DNA of 59,207 nt, taken from contig JANXPZ010000130.1 of assembly GCA_025357055.1 (NCBI GenBank), positions 1 to 59,207 on the forward strand. The letters run 5' to 3'. A program made the position numbers and the translations under genes. Below, in pieces: positions 1 to 8,917 of the stretch. The first letter of the stretch is position 1, and each line of letters begins with the position of its first letter. Source of the stretch: Candidatus Eiseniibacteriota bacterium. Lineage in GTDB: Bacteria; Eisenbacteria; RBG-16-71-46. The notes under the pieces were generated by a model. It did not search any database. It worked only from the letters and a program-made list of their open reading frames with translations, and was not told the DNA's origin.

Positions 1-1
1 C

Positions 2-2122
2 AACGGCTCGATCGCGCTGTCGAACCTGCTGCCGGCCGCCGACGGCAACCTGTCGGTCTCGAACGGCGACCGGATCACGGCGAGCTACGTCGACGCGACC
101 TACTCCGCCACGCTCACCACGCAGGCGACGGTCAGCATCGACCCTCCGATCATCACCAACGTGCGCGCGACGTCGCAGGGCGTGACCGGCACGCTGGTGA
201 GCTGGACCACCGATCGCAGCGCGAACTCGCGCGTGTACTGGGGCGCGACGCCCGCGCTGGAGCTGGGTTCCGTCAGCGCCGGCGATTTCGCGTTCGCGCA
301 CGGGGTGCTGCTGACCGGGCTGGCGCCGGGGCAGACGTACTTCTACGACGTCGAGTCCGTCGGCCTCACCGGCGGCAGCGCGCGAGACGACCTCGGCGGG
401 GCGCACCGCCTGTTCACCGCGAAGGGCCAGGGCGACATCCTGCTGCTGCTGGGAGCCGCGGACTTCCCGCGCGCTTCGACGTGGACCGCGGCGCTGAACG
501 CGCTCGGCTACGACTACGACGTATGGAGCGGTGCCACCGCCGACGCGGCCAGCGTGGGCGACCTGGCGGCCGGCCTGCGTTCGTACAAGGCGGTGCTGTG
601 GCAGGTGGGCAACAACACCTACCCCGGCTTCTCCGACTCGCAGCGCGCGTCGATCGACTCGCTGCTCGCCGGCGGTGGCCGTCTGATGGTGACGGGCCAC
701 GACATCGGCTGGGGCCTGGTGGATCCGACATCGCCCGGCTACACGGCCGAGCGTGCCGCGTGGGTGCAGTCGTCGCTGCGCGTGCGCTACAAGCTCGATC
801 CCACGCTGTTCGACCGCACGGACGGATTCGCGGGCGACCCGGTCTCGGGCACGTACACGACCGGCCCGAGCTACGAGGCGTGGGGCGCGAATGGCCAGTC
901 GGGTGATGAGATCGGCACGTTCTTCGATCCGGCCGTCAACTCCGCGGGGCTGTGGAAGGACAACTACACCCCCGACACCTGCGCGATCCGCTGGGAGGCC
1001 GTGGCCCCCGGCGGCAGCGCGGCGAGCGCGTTCTGGGGCGGGCAGCCGAGCCGCCTGCTCGCCTACTTCTTCGAGTTCACGGGCATGGTCTCGCCGGCGG
1101 CGACGCCGTCCGCGACCCGCAACGACATCCTCGACCGCTCGATCCAGTGGCTGCTGGGCCGCAATCGCCCCGCGGTCACGATCACCTCGCCGAACGGCGG
1201 CGAGGTGCTGACCACGACCACCGTGGACCTGACGTGGAGCGAGACGGTGAGCCCGGGCCTGGGTGTGGGCGCGCGCACGATCGAGTACTCGCTCGACGGG
1301 GGCGACTCGTGGATCACGCTCACCACCAACGCGGGCGGGAGCCCGTACGCGTGGAACACGGCCGGCGTCCCGAACTCCGCGGACCTCAGGATCCGCGTGC
1401 GGGTCGTCGACGACGGCACCCCGGCGCTGTCGGGCGCGGACGTGTCGGATGCCGGCTGCCGGCTGCAGCGCGCGGGCGCGGACACGCAGGGTCCGGTGAT
1501 CGTGCCCGGCTCGATCCGGTCCACGCCGAATCCCCTCGTGATCGCGAGCCCCGCCACGCTGTCCGCGCGCGGGACGGACGTCCGGACGGGCGGGGCGAAC
1601 ATCGCCGCCGCGGAGTACTCGATCGGAGTCAGCCCGGCGGTCGCGGGCAGCGGCACGGCGATGACGAGCACGTTCGACTCGGCCACGGTGAACCTGGGTG
1701 CGGCCCTCAACACGAGCCTGATCGCTAGCGGCGATCGCACGATCTGGGTGCGCGCGCAGGACGCCAGCGGCAACTGGGGAGCCGCGAGCGCGTTCGCGGT
1801 GCGCGTGAACGGCACCGACCTGGTCTCGGTGGACGAGACCCCGAAGGTCACGTTCCTCGCCCCCGCAGCACCCAACCCGTCCGCCGGGGCGCTGCGACTG
1901 CGCTTCGGGTTCGCGCGCCCGAGCGTCGCCGACCTGGCGATCTTCGATGCCGCGGGCCGCCGCGTACGCACGGTGGCGAGCGGTCCCTACGGCCCGGGCA
2001 GGTATTCGATCTCGTGGGACGGTCGGGATGCCTCCGGCGGCCCGGCGGCGCCCGGCCTGTACTTCGTGCGCCTCAGGGCCGACGACGCCACATTGGAGCG
2101 GCGCATCGTCCGGCTGAACTGA
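2..2122 (+). CDS. Secreted multidomain protein with FlgD/T9SS-like C-terminal domain (5' end outside the window)
   Basis: The reading frame is open from base 2, so the true start lies upstream and only the C-terminal ~706 residues are present. Near the visible N-terminus is a fibronectin-III or phosphatase-N-type beta domain (ITNVRATSQG, VSWTTDRSANSRVYWG). It is followed by a flavodoxin/glutamine-amidotransferase-like alpha/beta segment (GDILLLLGAADFPR, then YKAVLWQVGNNTYPGFSDSQ and GGGRLMVTGHD), then Ig-like beta domains. The last ~85 residues form a FlgD-Ig/T9SS type A-like domain (APNPSAGALRLRF, FDAAGRRVRT, SWDGRDASGG, GLYFVRL). It is probably exported and surface-attached or released; no catalytic residues were recognised. 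The same alpha/beta segment recurs in the lipoprotein at 55976-57487. The domain reading is by eye; substrate and role are unknown. Confidence 0.8.
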   Translation, partial: NGSIALSNLLPAADGNLSVSNGDRITASYVDATYSATLTTQATVSIDPPIITNVRATSQGVTGTLVSWTTDRSANSRVYWGATPALELGSVSAGDFAFAHGVLLTGLAPGQTYFYDVESVGLTGGSARDDLGGAHRLFTAKGQGDILLLLGAADFPRASTWTAALNALGYDYDVWSGATADAASVGDLAAGLRSYKAVLWQVGNNTYPGFSDSQRASIDSLLAGGGRLMVTGHDIGWGLVDPTSPGYTAERAAWVQSSLRVRYKLDPTLFDRTDGFAGDPVSGTYTTGPSYEAWGANGQSGDEIGTFFDPAVNSAGLWKDNYTPDTCAIRWEAVAPGGSAASAFWGGQPSRLLAYFFEFTGMVSPAATPSATRNDILDRSIQWLLGRNRPAVTITSPNGGEVLTTTTVDLTWSETVSPGLGVGARTIEYSLDGGDSWITLTTNAGGSPYAWNTAGVPNSADLRIRVRVVDDGTPALSGADVSDAGCRLQRAGADTQGPVIVPGSIRSTPNPLVIASPATLSARGTDVRTGGANIAAAEYSIGVSPAVAGSGTAMTSTFDSATVNLGAALNTSLIASGDRTIWVRAQDASGNWGAASAFAVRVNGTDLVSVDETPKVTFLAPAAPNPSAGALRLRFGFARPSVADLAIFDAAGRRVRTVASGPYGPGRYSISWDGRDASGGPAAPGLYFVRLRADDATLERRIVRLN

Positions 2123-2197
2123 TCCATCGGGGCGGCCGGGGCTCGGCGGGCGCGCACGCGACGCCCGGGCCCCGGTACGAGCCCGAAGGCTCCAGGT

Positions 2198-2214
2198 CCG
2201 GGTGGCGGACCCGG
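2198..2214. terminator. Possible terminator hairpin between convergent genes
   Basis: CCGGGT and ACCCGG form a 6-bp stem around a 5-nt loop (GGCGG) in the 103-bp gap between two convergent genes. There is no T-tract, so this is only a candidate bidirectional stop. Confidence 0.25.
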
Positions 2215-2225
2215 CTGCGGACGGC

Positions 2226-3131
2226 CTACTGCTCCTCGGGATCGTACGGCACGCCGACCGCGCGCGGGGCCACGGCGCGGCCGATGAAGCCTGCCAGTGC
2301 GAGCATCGTGACCAGGTAGGGCATCATCTGCAGCAGCTCGTTGGGGAAGCGCGAGCCCTGCAGGGTGATCTGCAGCGCTTCGGCGGCGCCGAACAGCAGG
2401 CACGCCGCGGCCGCTCCGAACGGGGACCACTTGCCCACGATCATCGCAGCCAGGGCGATGTAGCCCCGCCCGCCGGTCATGCCGTCGGTGAACGAGTGCT
2501 GTTCACTGGCCAGCCACGCCCCGGCGAGCCCTGCCAGGGCGCCCGAGGCGAGCACGCCGGCGATGCGGTAGGCGCTCACCGAGAGCCCCAGCGTGGCCGC
2601 CGCCTCGGGCCGCTCGCCGATGCTGCGCAGGCGCAGTCCGAAGACCGAACGGAAGAGCAGCCACTGTCCGCCCAGCACCAGGGCCACGGTGATCATCACC
2701 AGCGGCGTGGCGAGGACCTGGCCGATGCCCGGCAGGTTCACGAGGCCGGCCAGGTCCCAGGTCGGCAGGCCCACCACGCGCGAGGAGTTCGACGACGAGT
2801 GGAAGACCTGCGTGAGCACGAACTTGGTCAGCCCGGCGGCGAGCAGGTTGATGCCGAGGCCGCTGGTGATCTGGTCCGCGCGGGCCACGACCGTGACCAG
2901 CGCGTGCAGAGCCCCGGTCGCGATGCCGGCGGCGAGCGCCGCGGCCACGCCCATCCAGGCGTTCCCGGTGAAGTGGGCCCCGAGCACGTAGGCCAGGGCG
3001 CCGTTCAGCATCATGCCCTCGAGCGCGATGTTGACCACGCCCCCGCGCTCGTTGATGGAGGCGCCCAGCGCGGCGAGCGTGTAGGGCACGCTGATGCGCA
3101 GCGTGGCGGCGAGGAACAGGAGCAGGATCAC
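2226..3131 (-). CDS. Nucleoside/simple-sugar ABC transporter permease, second subunit (YufQ/NupQ-like)
   Basis: A 301-residue inner-membrane permease of the BPD_transp_2 family, the second permease of BMP-type nucleoside importers. It starts with a hydrophobic helix and the family block INERGGVVNIALEGMMLNGA; further conserved blocks are INLLAAGLTKF and GLRLRSIGERPEAAATLG. The GTG at 3131 is chosen because the homologous part begins there and a promoter sits directly upstream; the frame stays open to 3368, but that extension is low-complexity and overlaps a repeat. The partner genes (ATPase, first permease, binding lipoprotein) lie 8-15 kb away on the same strand, separated by the hydrogenase and MprF-like genes, which is unusual for a transporter normally made from one operon. 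Confidence 0.88.
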   Translation of the reverse strand: MILLLFLAATLRISVPYTLAALGASINERGGVVNIALEGMMLNGALAYVLGAHFTGNAWMGVAAALAAGIATGALHALVTVVARADQITSGLGINLLAAGLTKFVLTQVFHSSSNSSRVVGLPTWDLAGLVNLPGIGQVLATPLVMITVALVLGGQWLLFRSVFGLRLRSIGERPEAAATLGLSVSAYRIAGVLASGALAGLAGAWLASEQHSFTDGMTGGRGYIALAAMIVGKWSPFGAAAACLLFGAAEALQITLQGSRFPNELLQMMPYLVTMLALAGFIGRAVAPRAVGVPYDPEEQ

Positions 3132-3137
3132 GCCCGC

Positions 3138-3166
3138 AGTCCAGCACGCCGCGCAAGGGCGGTCAA
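3138..3166 (-). promoter_or_regulatory. Sigma70-like promoter of the orphan permease gene
   Basis: On the minus strand, TTGACC (3166-3161) is separated by 17 nt from TGGACT (3143-3138), and the GTG start codon follows 6 nt later. The -35 box is good and the -10 box weak. If used, the transcript would have essentially no leader. It supports 3131 as the start and shows that the permease need not depend on the hydrogenase operon. Confidence 0.45.
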
Positions 3167-3224
3167 GCGGACGTGCCAGGAAGTGAGCGGAAGAGCATCG
3201 CCGATGGCCCCACGTGAGTACGGT

Positions 3225-3411
3225 GGTCCGGTGAGGTGGCGGGGAGCCCGCAGCGAGGGTCCGGGCCCTGGCTGACGCAGGATGCGGCAGCCAGGGAATT
3301 GCCCGGGAGCGAGCACGGCCAGGATGGCCGCGCGCAGCGGCCTCGCGGAGGGCTCCCCGCCACCTCACCGGACCGCCCTCCGAAGCGGGCTCCCCGCCGC
3401 CTCACCGGACC
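3225..3411. repeat. 24-bp inverted/direct repeat cluster with a nested hairpin
   Basis: A 24-bp sequence at 3225-3248 is present as a perfect inverted copy at 3351-3374 and again, with one change, as a direct copy of the latter at 3388-3411. Inside the 102-bp spacer lies a second hairpin: CCCTGGCTG (3266-3274) pairs with CAGCCAGGG (3288-3296) around a 13-nt loop. The element fills most of the 314-bp gap 3132-3445 between the hydrogenase operon end and the permease promoter. It could act as a terminator or be a small non-autonomous repeat. No ORF here looks real. Confidence 0.75.
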
Positions 3412-3445
3412 GCTACGCCAGACCGTTGTGGGCTTCCCGCGCCGC

Positions 3446-3910
3446 TCAGTTCCGGGCCGCGAGCAGCTCCTCGCTGATCAGCAGCGCGGCCTCGCGCACG
3501 GCGCACTCGACCGGGAAGGAGAGCCGCGTGCCGAGGCCGAAGTCCGTCCCCTCGATGCCGAAGATCACGAGCGAGGGGGGCAGCTGGTCCAGCGAGCGGG
3601 CCAGCTCGACCGCCTCGGCCAGGCCCAGGCCATGCGAGGAGCCGCGGAAGAGCTCGGCGTTCAGCGGGCCCCGCGAGGCGTCCAGGCGCCGCACCGTCCC
3701 GGCGGGTGAGCCGGAGGACATGGCGTCCACCACCACGACCACGGGCTCGCCCTGCCAGGCCTCGATCAGCGCGGCCGCACCTCCGGCGCACTCGATCACC
3801 CGGGCCTGCGGCCACAGCAATGCCCGCACCAGCCGGGCGGCACGCACGCCCGCGGCATCGTCGCAGCGGCCCTCGTGGCCGACGCCGATCAGCAGCGGCG
3901 CGTCCGTCAT
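3446..3910 (-). CDS. Hydrogenase maturation endopeptidase (HycI/HybD-type)
   Basis: A 154-residue protein of the hydrogenase maturation protease family, which removes the C-terminal peptide of the large subunit after nickel insertion. The N-terminus [16 protein letters not shown] matches the family's glycine-rich start with its conserved acidic residues. Other matches are [27 protein letters not shown] and the block [15 protein letters not shown]. The ATG at 3910 overlaps the hydA stop by 4 nt (ATGA), so translation is coupled to its substrate gene. It is the last gene of the operon. The cognate substrate is inferred to be the group 3b large subunit next door. No hypA-F genes are in the window. 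Confidence 0.88.
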   Translation of the reverse strand: MTDAPLLIGVGHEGRCDDAAGVRAARLVRALLWPQARVIECAGGAAALIEAWQGEPVVVVVDAMSSGSPAGTVRRLDASRGPLNAELFRGSSHGLGLAEAVELARSLDQLPPSLVIFGIEGTDFGLGTRLSFPVECAVREAALLISEELLAARN

Positions 3911-5229
3911 CCCTCCACCCGGCGCAGCTTCAGGAAGTGCGTCGCACACGAGATGCAGGGGTCGTAGTTGCGCACCGCCTGCTCGCACTGCCAGGTGAGT
4001 GTCGCGTCGTCCAGCCCGAGCCGGGCCTCGATGAACTTCCAGAGATCGTCCTCGATGGATCTCTGGTTCTGCGAAGTCGGCGGGATGATCCTCGCCTCGG
4101 CGATGCTGCCGTCCGCCGCGATGCGATAGCGATGGACCAGCAGCCCGCGCGGGGCCTCGGTCGCGCCCACGCCCGTGCCGGCGCGAGGCTCGACCGGGAC
4201 CGCTGGCGCGTCCGGCGGCTCGTACGTGGCGACGATGCGCAGCGCCTCCTCGACCGCCCACAGCGTCTCGACCGAGCGCACCAGGATGCCGTGGAACGGA
4301 TTGCGGCACACCGGGCCCAGGCCCGCGTCGCGCGCGGCCTGCTGGGCGGCGGGCGTGAGGCGGTCGAAGTTGAGGCTGTAGCGGGCGAGCGGGCCGACCA
4401 GGTAGGGCTTCAACGCGCCGGGATCGCCCTCCTGCGGCGCGCGCTTCGCGCCACGCAGCGCGTTCGAGTGCTGGGCGTGCTCCTCGGTGAAGTGCCGTTC
4501 GTACTCGGACGCCGGGATCTCGAGCCCCAGGCTCGAGACGATCCGTCCCTCGTTGATCGGATACTCCAGCGGATGGCGCAGCGCGACGAACTCGTAGTCG
4601 CGCTCGAACTCGGGGAACTCGAAGCCCTTCACCCAGTCCAGCATGGCGAGCGCCTGCTCGCGGGCGCGCTCGAGCGGCTCGACCAGGGCGTGCAGTTCGC
4701 GCTTCGTCGGTGTGCGGTAGAAGCCGCCCACGCGCACGTTGATGGGGTGGATCTCGCGTCCGCCCAGCAGCGCCACGATGGCGTTGCCGGTCTTCTTGAG
4801 CGCCAGCCCGTTCGTCACGTGGCCGGCGTGGTCCTTCGCCATGTGGACGGCGCTCGGATACCCCAGGAAATCGGGGGCGTGGAGCATGACCACGTGCAGG
4901 GCGTGGCTCTCGATCCACTCGCCGCAGTAGAGCAGGCGCCGCAGTTCGCGCAGCGGGCCGTCGACGGTCACTCCGCAGGCGGCCTCCATGGCGTGGACGG
5001 AGCTCATCTGGTAGGCCACCGGGCAGATGCCGCAGATGCGGGCGGTGATGTCGGGTGCCTCGGTGAACCGGCGTCCGCGCAGGAACGCCTCGAACAGGCG
5101 CGGCGGCTCGAAGATGCGGAACTTCACGTCGGTCACGCGGCCATTGCGCACGCGCACTTCCAGCCCGCCCTCGCCCTCGACGCGGGCCAGCATCGCCACC
5201 TTGATGTTGCGGCTCCTACGGTCGCTCAT
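3907..5229 (-). CDS. hydA: [NiFe] hydrogenase large (alpha) subunit, group 3b
   Basis: Catalytic subunit of a cytoplasmic bidirectional NAD(P)-linked hydrogenase (sulfhydrogenase type). Both NiFe-binding motifs are intact: [11 protein letters not shown] near residue 65 and DPCISCATH near the C-terminus, followed by a 9-residue tail (FLKLRRVEG) expected to be removed by the adjacent protease. About 440 residues, normal for the group. The ATG at 5229 is preferred; upstream ATGs at 5244 and 5253 are possible but add a poorly conserved N-terminus. It overlaps hydD by 14 nt and the protease gene by 4 nt. Group 3b is inferred from the operon order B-G-D-A with a diaphorase-like gamma subunit and no membrane anchor. 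Confidence 0.93.
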   Translation of the reverse strand: MSDRRSRNIKVAMLARVEGEGGLEVRVRNGRVTDVKFRIFEPPRLFEAFLRGRRFTEAPDITARICGICPVAYQMSSVHAMEAACGVTVDGPLRELRRLLYCGEWIESHALHVVMLHAPDFLGYPSAVHMAKDHAGHVTNGLALKKTGNAIVALLGGREIHPINVRVGGFYRTPTKRELHALVEPLERAREQALAMLDWVKGFEFPEFERDYEFVALRHPLEYPINEGRIVSSLGLEIPASEYERHFTEEHAQHSNALRGAKRAPQEGDPGALKPYLVGPLARYSLNFDRLTPAAQQAARDAGLGPVCRNPFHGILVRSVETLWAVEEALRIVATYEPPDAPAVPVEPRAGTGVGATEAPRGLLVHRYRIAADGSIAEARIIPPTSQNQRSIEDDLWKFIEARLGLDDATLTWQCEQAVRNYDPCISCATHFLKLRRVEG

Positions 5230-6025
5230 GGGACTCGCTCGCATCGTGCTCATGCAGTTCGCTCGCCTTGCGGAAGGCCTCGGCGCCGCAGGTGAAGGTG
5301 CGGAAGAGCCGCATCAGCTCCTCGTGAGAATGACCGTGGCCCTGGAGCACCGCGCTCAGGGAGCCGGTGTTGGCGCTGCCGCGCAGGGGACCGAAGCACC
5401 CGAAGCAGCCGCGCCCGTAGGAAGGACACAGGGCCCCGCAGCCGGTGCGCGTCACGGGGCCGAGGCAGGCCTCGCCGCGGGCCACCGTCAGGCACACCAC
5501 GCCGCGCCGCTTGCAGTCCATGCAGACCGCGTGGCTGGGCAGGAACGGGCGACGTCCGCTGATGAACGCCAGCACCACCTCGAGCAGCTGGTGCTTGTTC
5601 ACCGGGCAGCCCTGCAGCTCGTAGTCCACCTTGACGTGGTGCGAGATGGGCGTGGAGGTCTTGAGCGTCTGGATCCAGTCCGGCGTGGGGTAGACCAGGG
5701 GCACCCAGCTGCCGACCTCGGCGAAATTGCGCAGCGCCTGGATCCCGCCGGCGGTGGCGCAGGCGCCGATGCTGACGAGCACCTTCGAGTCGCGGCGCAC
5801 GGCGTGGATGCGCTCGGCGTCGTGCGGGGTGGTGATCGAGCCCTCGACCAGGGTGAGGTCGTAGGGGCCCCTCAGCACCGCCCGCGACGCCTCCGGGAAG
5901 TTGGCGATCTCCACGGCGCCGGCGACGGCGAGCAGCTCGTCCTCGCAGTCGAGGATGCTCAGCTGGCAGCCGTCGCACGAGGCGAACTTGATGACGGCGA
6001 GGCGGGGCTTGCGCGGGGCGGCCAC
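5216..6025 (-). CDS. hydD: [NiFe] hydrogenase small (delta) subunit
   Basis: Electron-transfer subunit of the soluble hydrogenase, 269 residues. The proximal cluster region shows [23 protein letters not shown] and [11 protein letters not shown]. The C-terminal half has further cysteines ([35 protein letters not shown]) that would bind two more [4Fe-4S] clusters, as in three-cluster small subunits. There is no Tat signal, consistent with a cytoplasmic enzyme. The start is GTG with a strong GGAGG ribosome binding site 6 nt upstream, and the gene begins 1 nt after hydG ends. Confidence 0.93.
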   Translation of the reverse strand: MAAPRKPRLAVIKFASCDGCQLSILDCEDELLAVAGAVEIANFPEASRAVLRGPYDLTLVEGSITTPHDAERIHAVRRDSKVLVSIGACATAGGIQALRNFAEVGSWVPLVYPTPDWIQTLKTSTPISHHVKVDYELQGCPVNKHQLLEVVLAFISGRRPFLPSHAVCMDCKRRGVVCLTVARGEACLGPVTRTGCGALCPSYGRGCFGCFGPLRGSANTGSLSAVLQGHGHSHEELMRLFRTFTCGAEAFRKASELHEHDASESHERP

Positions 6026-6026
6026 C

Positions 6027-6899
6027 TCACACCTCCCGGATGCCGAGCAGCGGCGCCACCCGGTCGTAGCGGAACACCGGCCCGTCCTTGCAGACGAACA
6101 GCGGGCCGAACTGGCAGTGGCCGCAGAAGCCGACCCCGCACTTCATGTTCCGCTCCATCGAGACCCAGACGCTCTCGTCGGGCACGCCGTGGCGCTCCAG
6201 CTCGCGCTGGGTGAAGTGCATCATGATCTCGGGGCCGCAGATGAAGGCCACGGTGTTCGCCGGGTCGAACTGGGCCCGCGGGACGAGCGTCGTGACCACG
6301 CCCACGCGGCCGTGCCAGTCGGCTCCGGCGCGGTCCACGGTCACCTCGACGCTCACGTCGAAGCGGCCGCGCCAGGTCTCGATCTCCTTCGCGAACAGGA
6401 TGTCCTGGGGACTGCGGGCGCCGTACAGCAGGTTCACCCGCCCGAAGCGCTCGCGGTGCTCGAGCATGTGGCAGAGCGCCGGGCGCAGCGGCGCCAGGCC
6501 GATGCCGCCCGCCACGAGCAGCACGTCGCGCCCTTCGGCCAGGCCCACGGGCCAGGGCTTGCCGAAGGGGCCGCGCAGCCCGAGCACGTCGCCGCGCTTG
6601 AGGGTCCGCAGGGTCTTGGTCACGCGACCCGCCGCGCGGATGGTGTGCACGACCCGGTCCACCGTGCCCGAGCACCCGCTCATCGAGAGCGCCGCTTCGC
6701 CCACGCCCGGCGCGAAGAGCATGTTGAACTGCCCCGCCTCGAACGTGAACGGCGGGCCCGCCTCGACCGGGGCCAGCGTCAGCTTGAAGGCGTCGTGGGT
6801 CTCGGGCTCGGTGCGGACGACGCGCCAGGGCGCCGGCTGCATCGGGTCCGTTCGCGTCACGTTCGGGGTGGGGGCTGCGGCCGCGGCCCGTTCACTCAT
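6027..6899 (-). CDS. hydG: Hydrogenase gamma subunit, FAD/NAD(P)-binding oxidoreductase
   Basis: A 290-residue ferredoxin-reductase-like subunit that passes electrons between the hydrogenase Fe-S chain and NAD(P). The FAD-binding beta barrel comes first ([21 protein letters not shown]). The nucleotide-binding fold follows ([27 protein letters not shown]), and the C-terminus has a [2Fe-2S] cysteine set ([15 protein letters not shown], then FVCKDG), as in the PyrK/HydG family. The ATG at 6899 overlaps the cyclic-nucleotide-binding gene by 8 nt. The family is clear; preference for NADP over NAD cannot be judged from the sequence. Confidence 0.92.
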   Translation of the reverse strand: MSERAAAAAPTPNVTRTDPMQPAPWRVVRTEPETHDAFKLTLAPVEAGPPFTFEAGQFNMLFAPGVGEAALSMSGCSGTVDRVVHTIRAAGRVTKTLRTLKRGDVLGLRGPFGKPWPVGLAEGRDVLLVAGGIGLAPLRPALCHMLEHRERFGRVNLLYGARSPQDILFAKEIETWRGRFDVSVEVTVDRAGADWHGRVGVVTTLVPRAQFDPANTVAFICGPEIMMHFTQRELERHGVPDESVWVSMERNMKCGVGFCGHCQFGPLFVCKDGPVFRYDRVAPLLGIREV

Positions 6900-7365
6900 G
6901 TTCGCCGTCGTGGTCGCCGTAGAGGTCCAGGAGCTGGATGCTCATCGCCTCGAGCCGGCGCAGGATGAGCTGCGAGAAGCGCTGCATCAGCTCGTAGCCG
7001 AGCTCGGGGTCGTTCGCGAACTTCCCGCGCAGGCACTTGCCGTCGAACATCAGCACGCGCGTGGAGGTGACGGCGTGGATGTCGAAGCGCAGCTGGTAGG
7101 GCGGCACGAGCCACGACCAGCCGACGGCGTCGTTCTCGCCGATGGTCTGGACGGTGAGCTGCCCGCGGCCGGGGGCGTGGATCTCGAGCGCCACCCGGCC
7201 CTGCCGGATGATCCAGAACCGGTCGGCCGGTCCGCCGACGCGACCCATGAACTCACCGGCCTCGAAGCGCGCGTTCGCCGCGCAGCCGGTGATGATCTGG
7301 ATGTGCTCGGGCTTCAGCCCCTTGAAGAGCGGCAGCTCCGACACGATGGGTTCAAGCGTTTCCAC
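6892..7365 (-). CDS. Cyclic-nucleotide-binding-domain protein without a DNA-binding domain
   Basis: A 157-residue protein consisting of one cNMP-binding (CAP_ED) beta-roll, with the usual opening LPLFKGLKPEHIQIITGCA, the EFMGRVGGPADRFWIIRQGRVAL strand pattern and a C-terminal helix. It ends at ~157 residues, before the helix-turn-helix that CRP/FNR proteins carry, so it is unlikely to bind DNA itself. GTG start with a GGAGG site upstream; it overlaps hydB by 14 nt and hydG by 8 nt, so it is made together with the enzyme. A role as a regulatory or structural partner of the hydrogenase is inferred from position. The ligand (cAMP, another nucleotide, or none) is unknown. Confidence 0.85.
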   Translation of the reverse strand: METLEPIVSELPLFKGLKPEHIQIITGCAANARFEAGEFMGRVGGPADRFWIIRQGRVALEIHAPGRGQLTVQTIGENDAVGWSWLVPPYQLRFDIHAVTSTRVLMFDGKCLRGKFANDPELGYELMQRFSQLILRRLEAMSIQLLDLYGDHDGEHE

Positions 7366-8512
7366 GTGATCCCTCCTTCCCGCGCTGGTCTTGACGCAGG
7401 GCGCGGGCTTCCTCGGTGATGTCGATCCCGGCCGGGCACCAGGTGATGCACCGGCCGCATCCGACGCAGCCCGACGAACCGAACTGCTCGTGCCAGGAGC
7501 CGAGCTTGTGGGTGAGCCACTGGCGGTAGCGCGAGCGGCTGGACGACCGCACGTTCCCGCCGTGGATGTAGGTGAAGTCCACCGAGAAGCAGGAGTCCCA
7601 GCGTCGCACCCGGCGACTCAGGCCGGCCGCGAGGTCGGTGAAGTCCTCGGTCGTGACGCAGAAGCAGGTCGGACAGACCGAGGTGCAGTTGCCGCACGCC
7701 AGGCAGCGCGCGGCGGTCACGTCCCAGTGCGGGTGCTCCGGGTTCCGCGCGAGCAGGGCGGGCAGGCCCTCGGTCTCGAGCGTGCGGCCCATCCCCGCGG
7801 TGGCGCGCGCCACGGCCGCCTGCACCGCGCCGGACTCGGCCGCCGTGGTGTCGGTGGCAGGCAGTTCGGCGAGGATCTCGCCGCCGCGCTCGCTGGCGGC
7901 CTCCGCCACGAACAGGTGACGACCGTCCTCGAGCAGCTCGGTCAGGACCAGGTCGTGCCCCGAGCGGACCTCGGGACCGGTGCCCATCGAGGCGCAGAAG
8001 CAGGTGCGGCCTGCACGGCCGCACTGCACCGCGATCAGCAGGGCGCCCTCGCGCCGCGCCCGGTAGACCGGGTCGGTCGGGGTGCCGCCGAGCAGGACGC
8101 GGTCCTGCACCGCGATGGCCGCCAGCTCGCAGGCGCGCAGACCGAAAAAAGCCAGTCGCGTGGGCTGCGGCACGCACTCCAGCAGTCGCAGGGCGGGGCC
8201 CTCGCGTCGCGCGTTCAGCAGCGTGACCGCCGCCGGATGCAGCGAGGCCTTGGGCGAAGCCGGCCCCACGGTCCAGTCGAAGAGCGCCGGTCCGTCGGAG
8301 CGGACCAGGCGGTAGCGCCCGGCCTCCTGCTCGTCGGTCCAGCCGGCAGGCAGTTCGTCCGGGGTCGAGAGCTCGTCCCAGACGATGGCGCCGTCGCGGG
8401 CCACCGGTCCCATGACCGTGTAGCCGCGGGCGCGCAGGACCTCGAAGAGCCGGTGCAGGTCCTTCCGCTCGATGGTGGACTGCCGTGTCGCCGCTGCCGG
8501 GCGTTGTTGCAT
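7352..8512 (-). CDS. hydB: Hydrogenase beta subunit, 4Fe-4S ferredoxin type
   Basis: A 386-residue iron-sulfur subunit of the HydB/sulfhydrogenase beta family. It links the diaphorase subunit to the delta subunit and in archaeal relatives is tied to sulfur reduction. The C-terminal third has two ferredoxin motifs, [16 protein letters not shown] and [16 protein letters not shown], and the central region carries [10 protein letters not shown]. The ATG at 8512 is chosen because a GAGGAA site precedes it and the homologous sequence starts there; the frame stays open to 8683 without similarity. First gene of the hydrogenase operon. Confidence 0.9.
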   Translation of the reverse strand: MQQRPAAATRQSTIERKDLHRLFEVLRARGYTVMGPVARDGAIVWDELSTPDELPAGWTDEQEAGRYRLVRSDGPALFDWTVGPASPKASLHPAAVTLLNARREGPALRLLECVPQPTRLAFFGLRACELAAIAVQDRVLLGGTPTDPVYRARREGALLIAVQCGRAGRTCFCASMGTGPEVRSGHDLVLTELLEDGRHLFVAEAASERGGEILAELPATDTTAAESGAVQAAVARATAGMGRTLETEGLPALLARNPEHPHWDVTAARCLACGNCTSVCPTCFCVTTEDFTDLAAGLSRRVRRWDSCFSVDFTYIHGGNVRSSSRSRYRQWLTHKLGSWHEQFGSSGCVGCGRCITWCPAGIDITEEARALRQDQRGKEGSRGNA

Positions 8513-8602
8513 GGGTTCCTCGGGCTCGTGCGGGGGCAATGCCGCCACCCCCACGCGAGCACCTTCTGCCCCGCGTCGGGAAGCGGCCAAACTCGCAACA
8601 AA

Positions 8603-8617
8603 GGCACAACCTGTGCC
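8603..8617 (-). promoter_or_regulatory. 15-bp palindrome with sigma54-like spacing upstream of hydB
   Basis: GGCACA and TGTGCC flank a 3-nt centre about 90 nt upstream of hydB. Read on the minus strand it is GGCACAGGTTGTGCC. This places GG and GC 10 nt apart, as in -24/-12 sigma54 promoters, with partial agreement to GGCACG-N4-TTGC. It could equally be a dimeric repressor or activator operator. Confidence 0.35.
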
Positions 8618-8881
8618 GTTCGCGCGCCCGCCTGCAGGTCGCGCCAGCGGAGGGGCGGGAACCCACAAGTCCCGGTGTTCCAACGGACGCCGGGTCGGGC
8701 AGGGTCCGCCCGGGATACCGGGCCGGGCCCGCTCCTGACGCCCGTGGCCGGGCCGGGCGGCAGGGCATGACGCGGCTGACAGGCCGCCATCGAGCCGGGC
8801 GTGCCTTTCGAGGACCGCGCTCGCGGGCCAGGGTGATGGGCGAGCGAAACGTCGGTACGGGCCTGCTCGATGACCGCCTGC

Positions 8882-8902
8882 GCGCCGGCGAGGAACCGGC
8901 GC
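8882..8902 (-). terminator. Terminator-like hairpin after the MprF-like operon
   Basis: GCGCCGG and CCGGCGC form a 7-bp stem with a 7-nt loop 16 nt after the stop codon of the synthase gene. No T-tract follows, which is common in very GC-rich genomes. It could separate this operon from the hydrogenase operon downstream on the same strand. Confidence 0.4.
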
Positions 8903-8917
8903 AGCCCGGCCCGTCTC

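Larger units (their letters stand above)
8513..8917. other. Intergenic region upstream of the hydrogenase operon
   Basis: 405 bp between hydB (transcribed leftward) and the end of the MprF-like operon. It holds the hydrogenase promoter region, including the palindrome at 8603-8617, and a terminator-like hairpin at 8882-8902. The ORFs crossing it are GC-driven and no gene is supported. Confidence 0.6.

Noticed and set aside
3132-3368. N-terminal extension of the orphan permease up to 3368
   Set aside because: The added residues are low-complexity, overlap the 24-bp repeat element, and a promoter with the GTG at 3131 explains the gene without them.
6892-7365. CRP/FNR-type transcription factor controlling the hydrogenase
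   Set aside because: The protein ends before any helix-turn-helix; only the nucleotide-binding fold is present.
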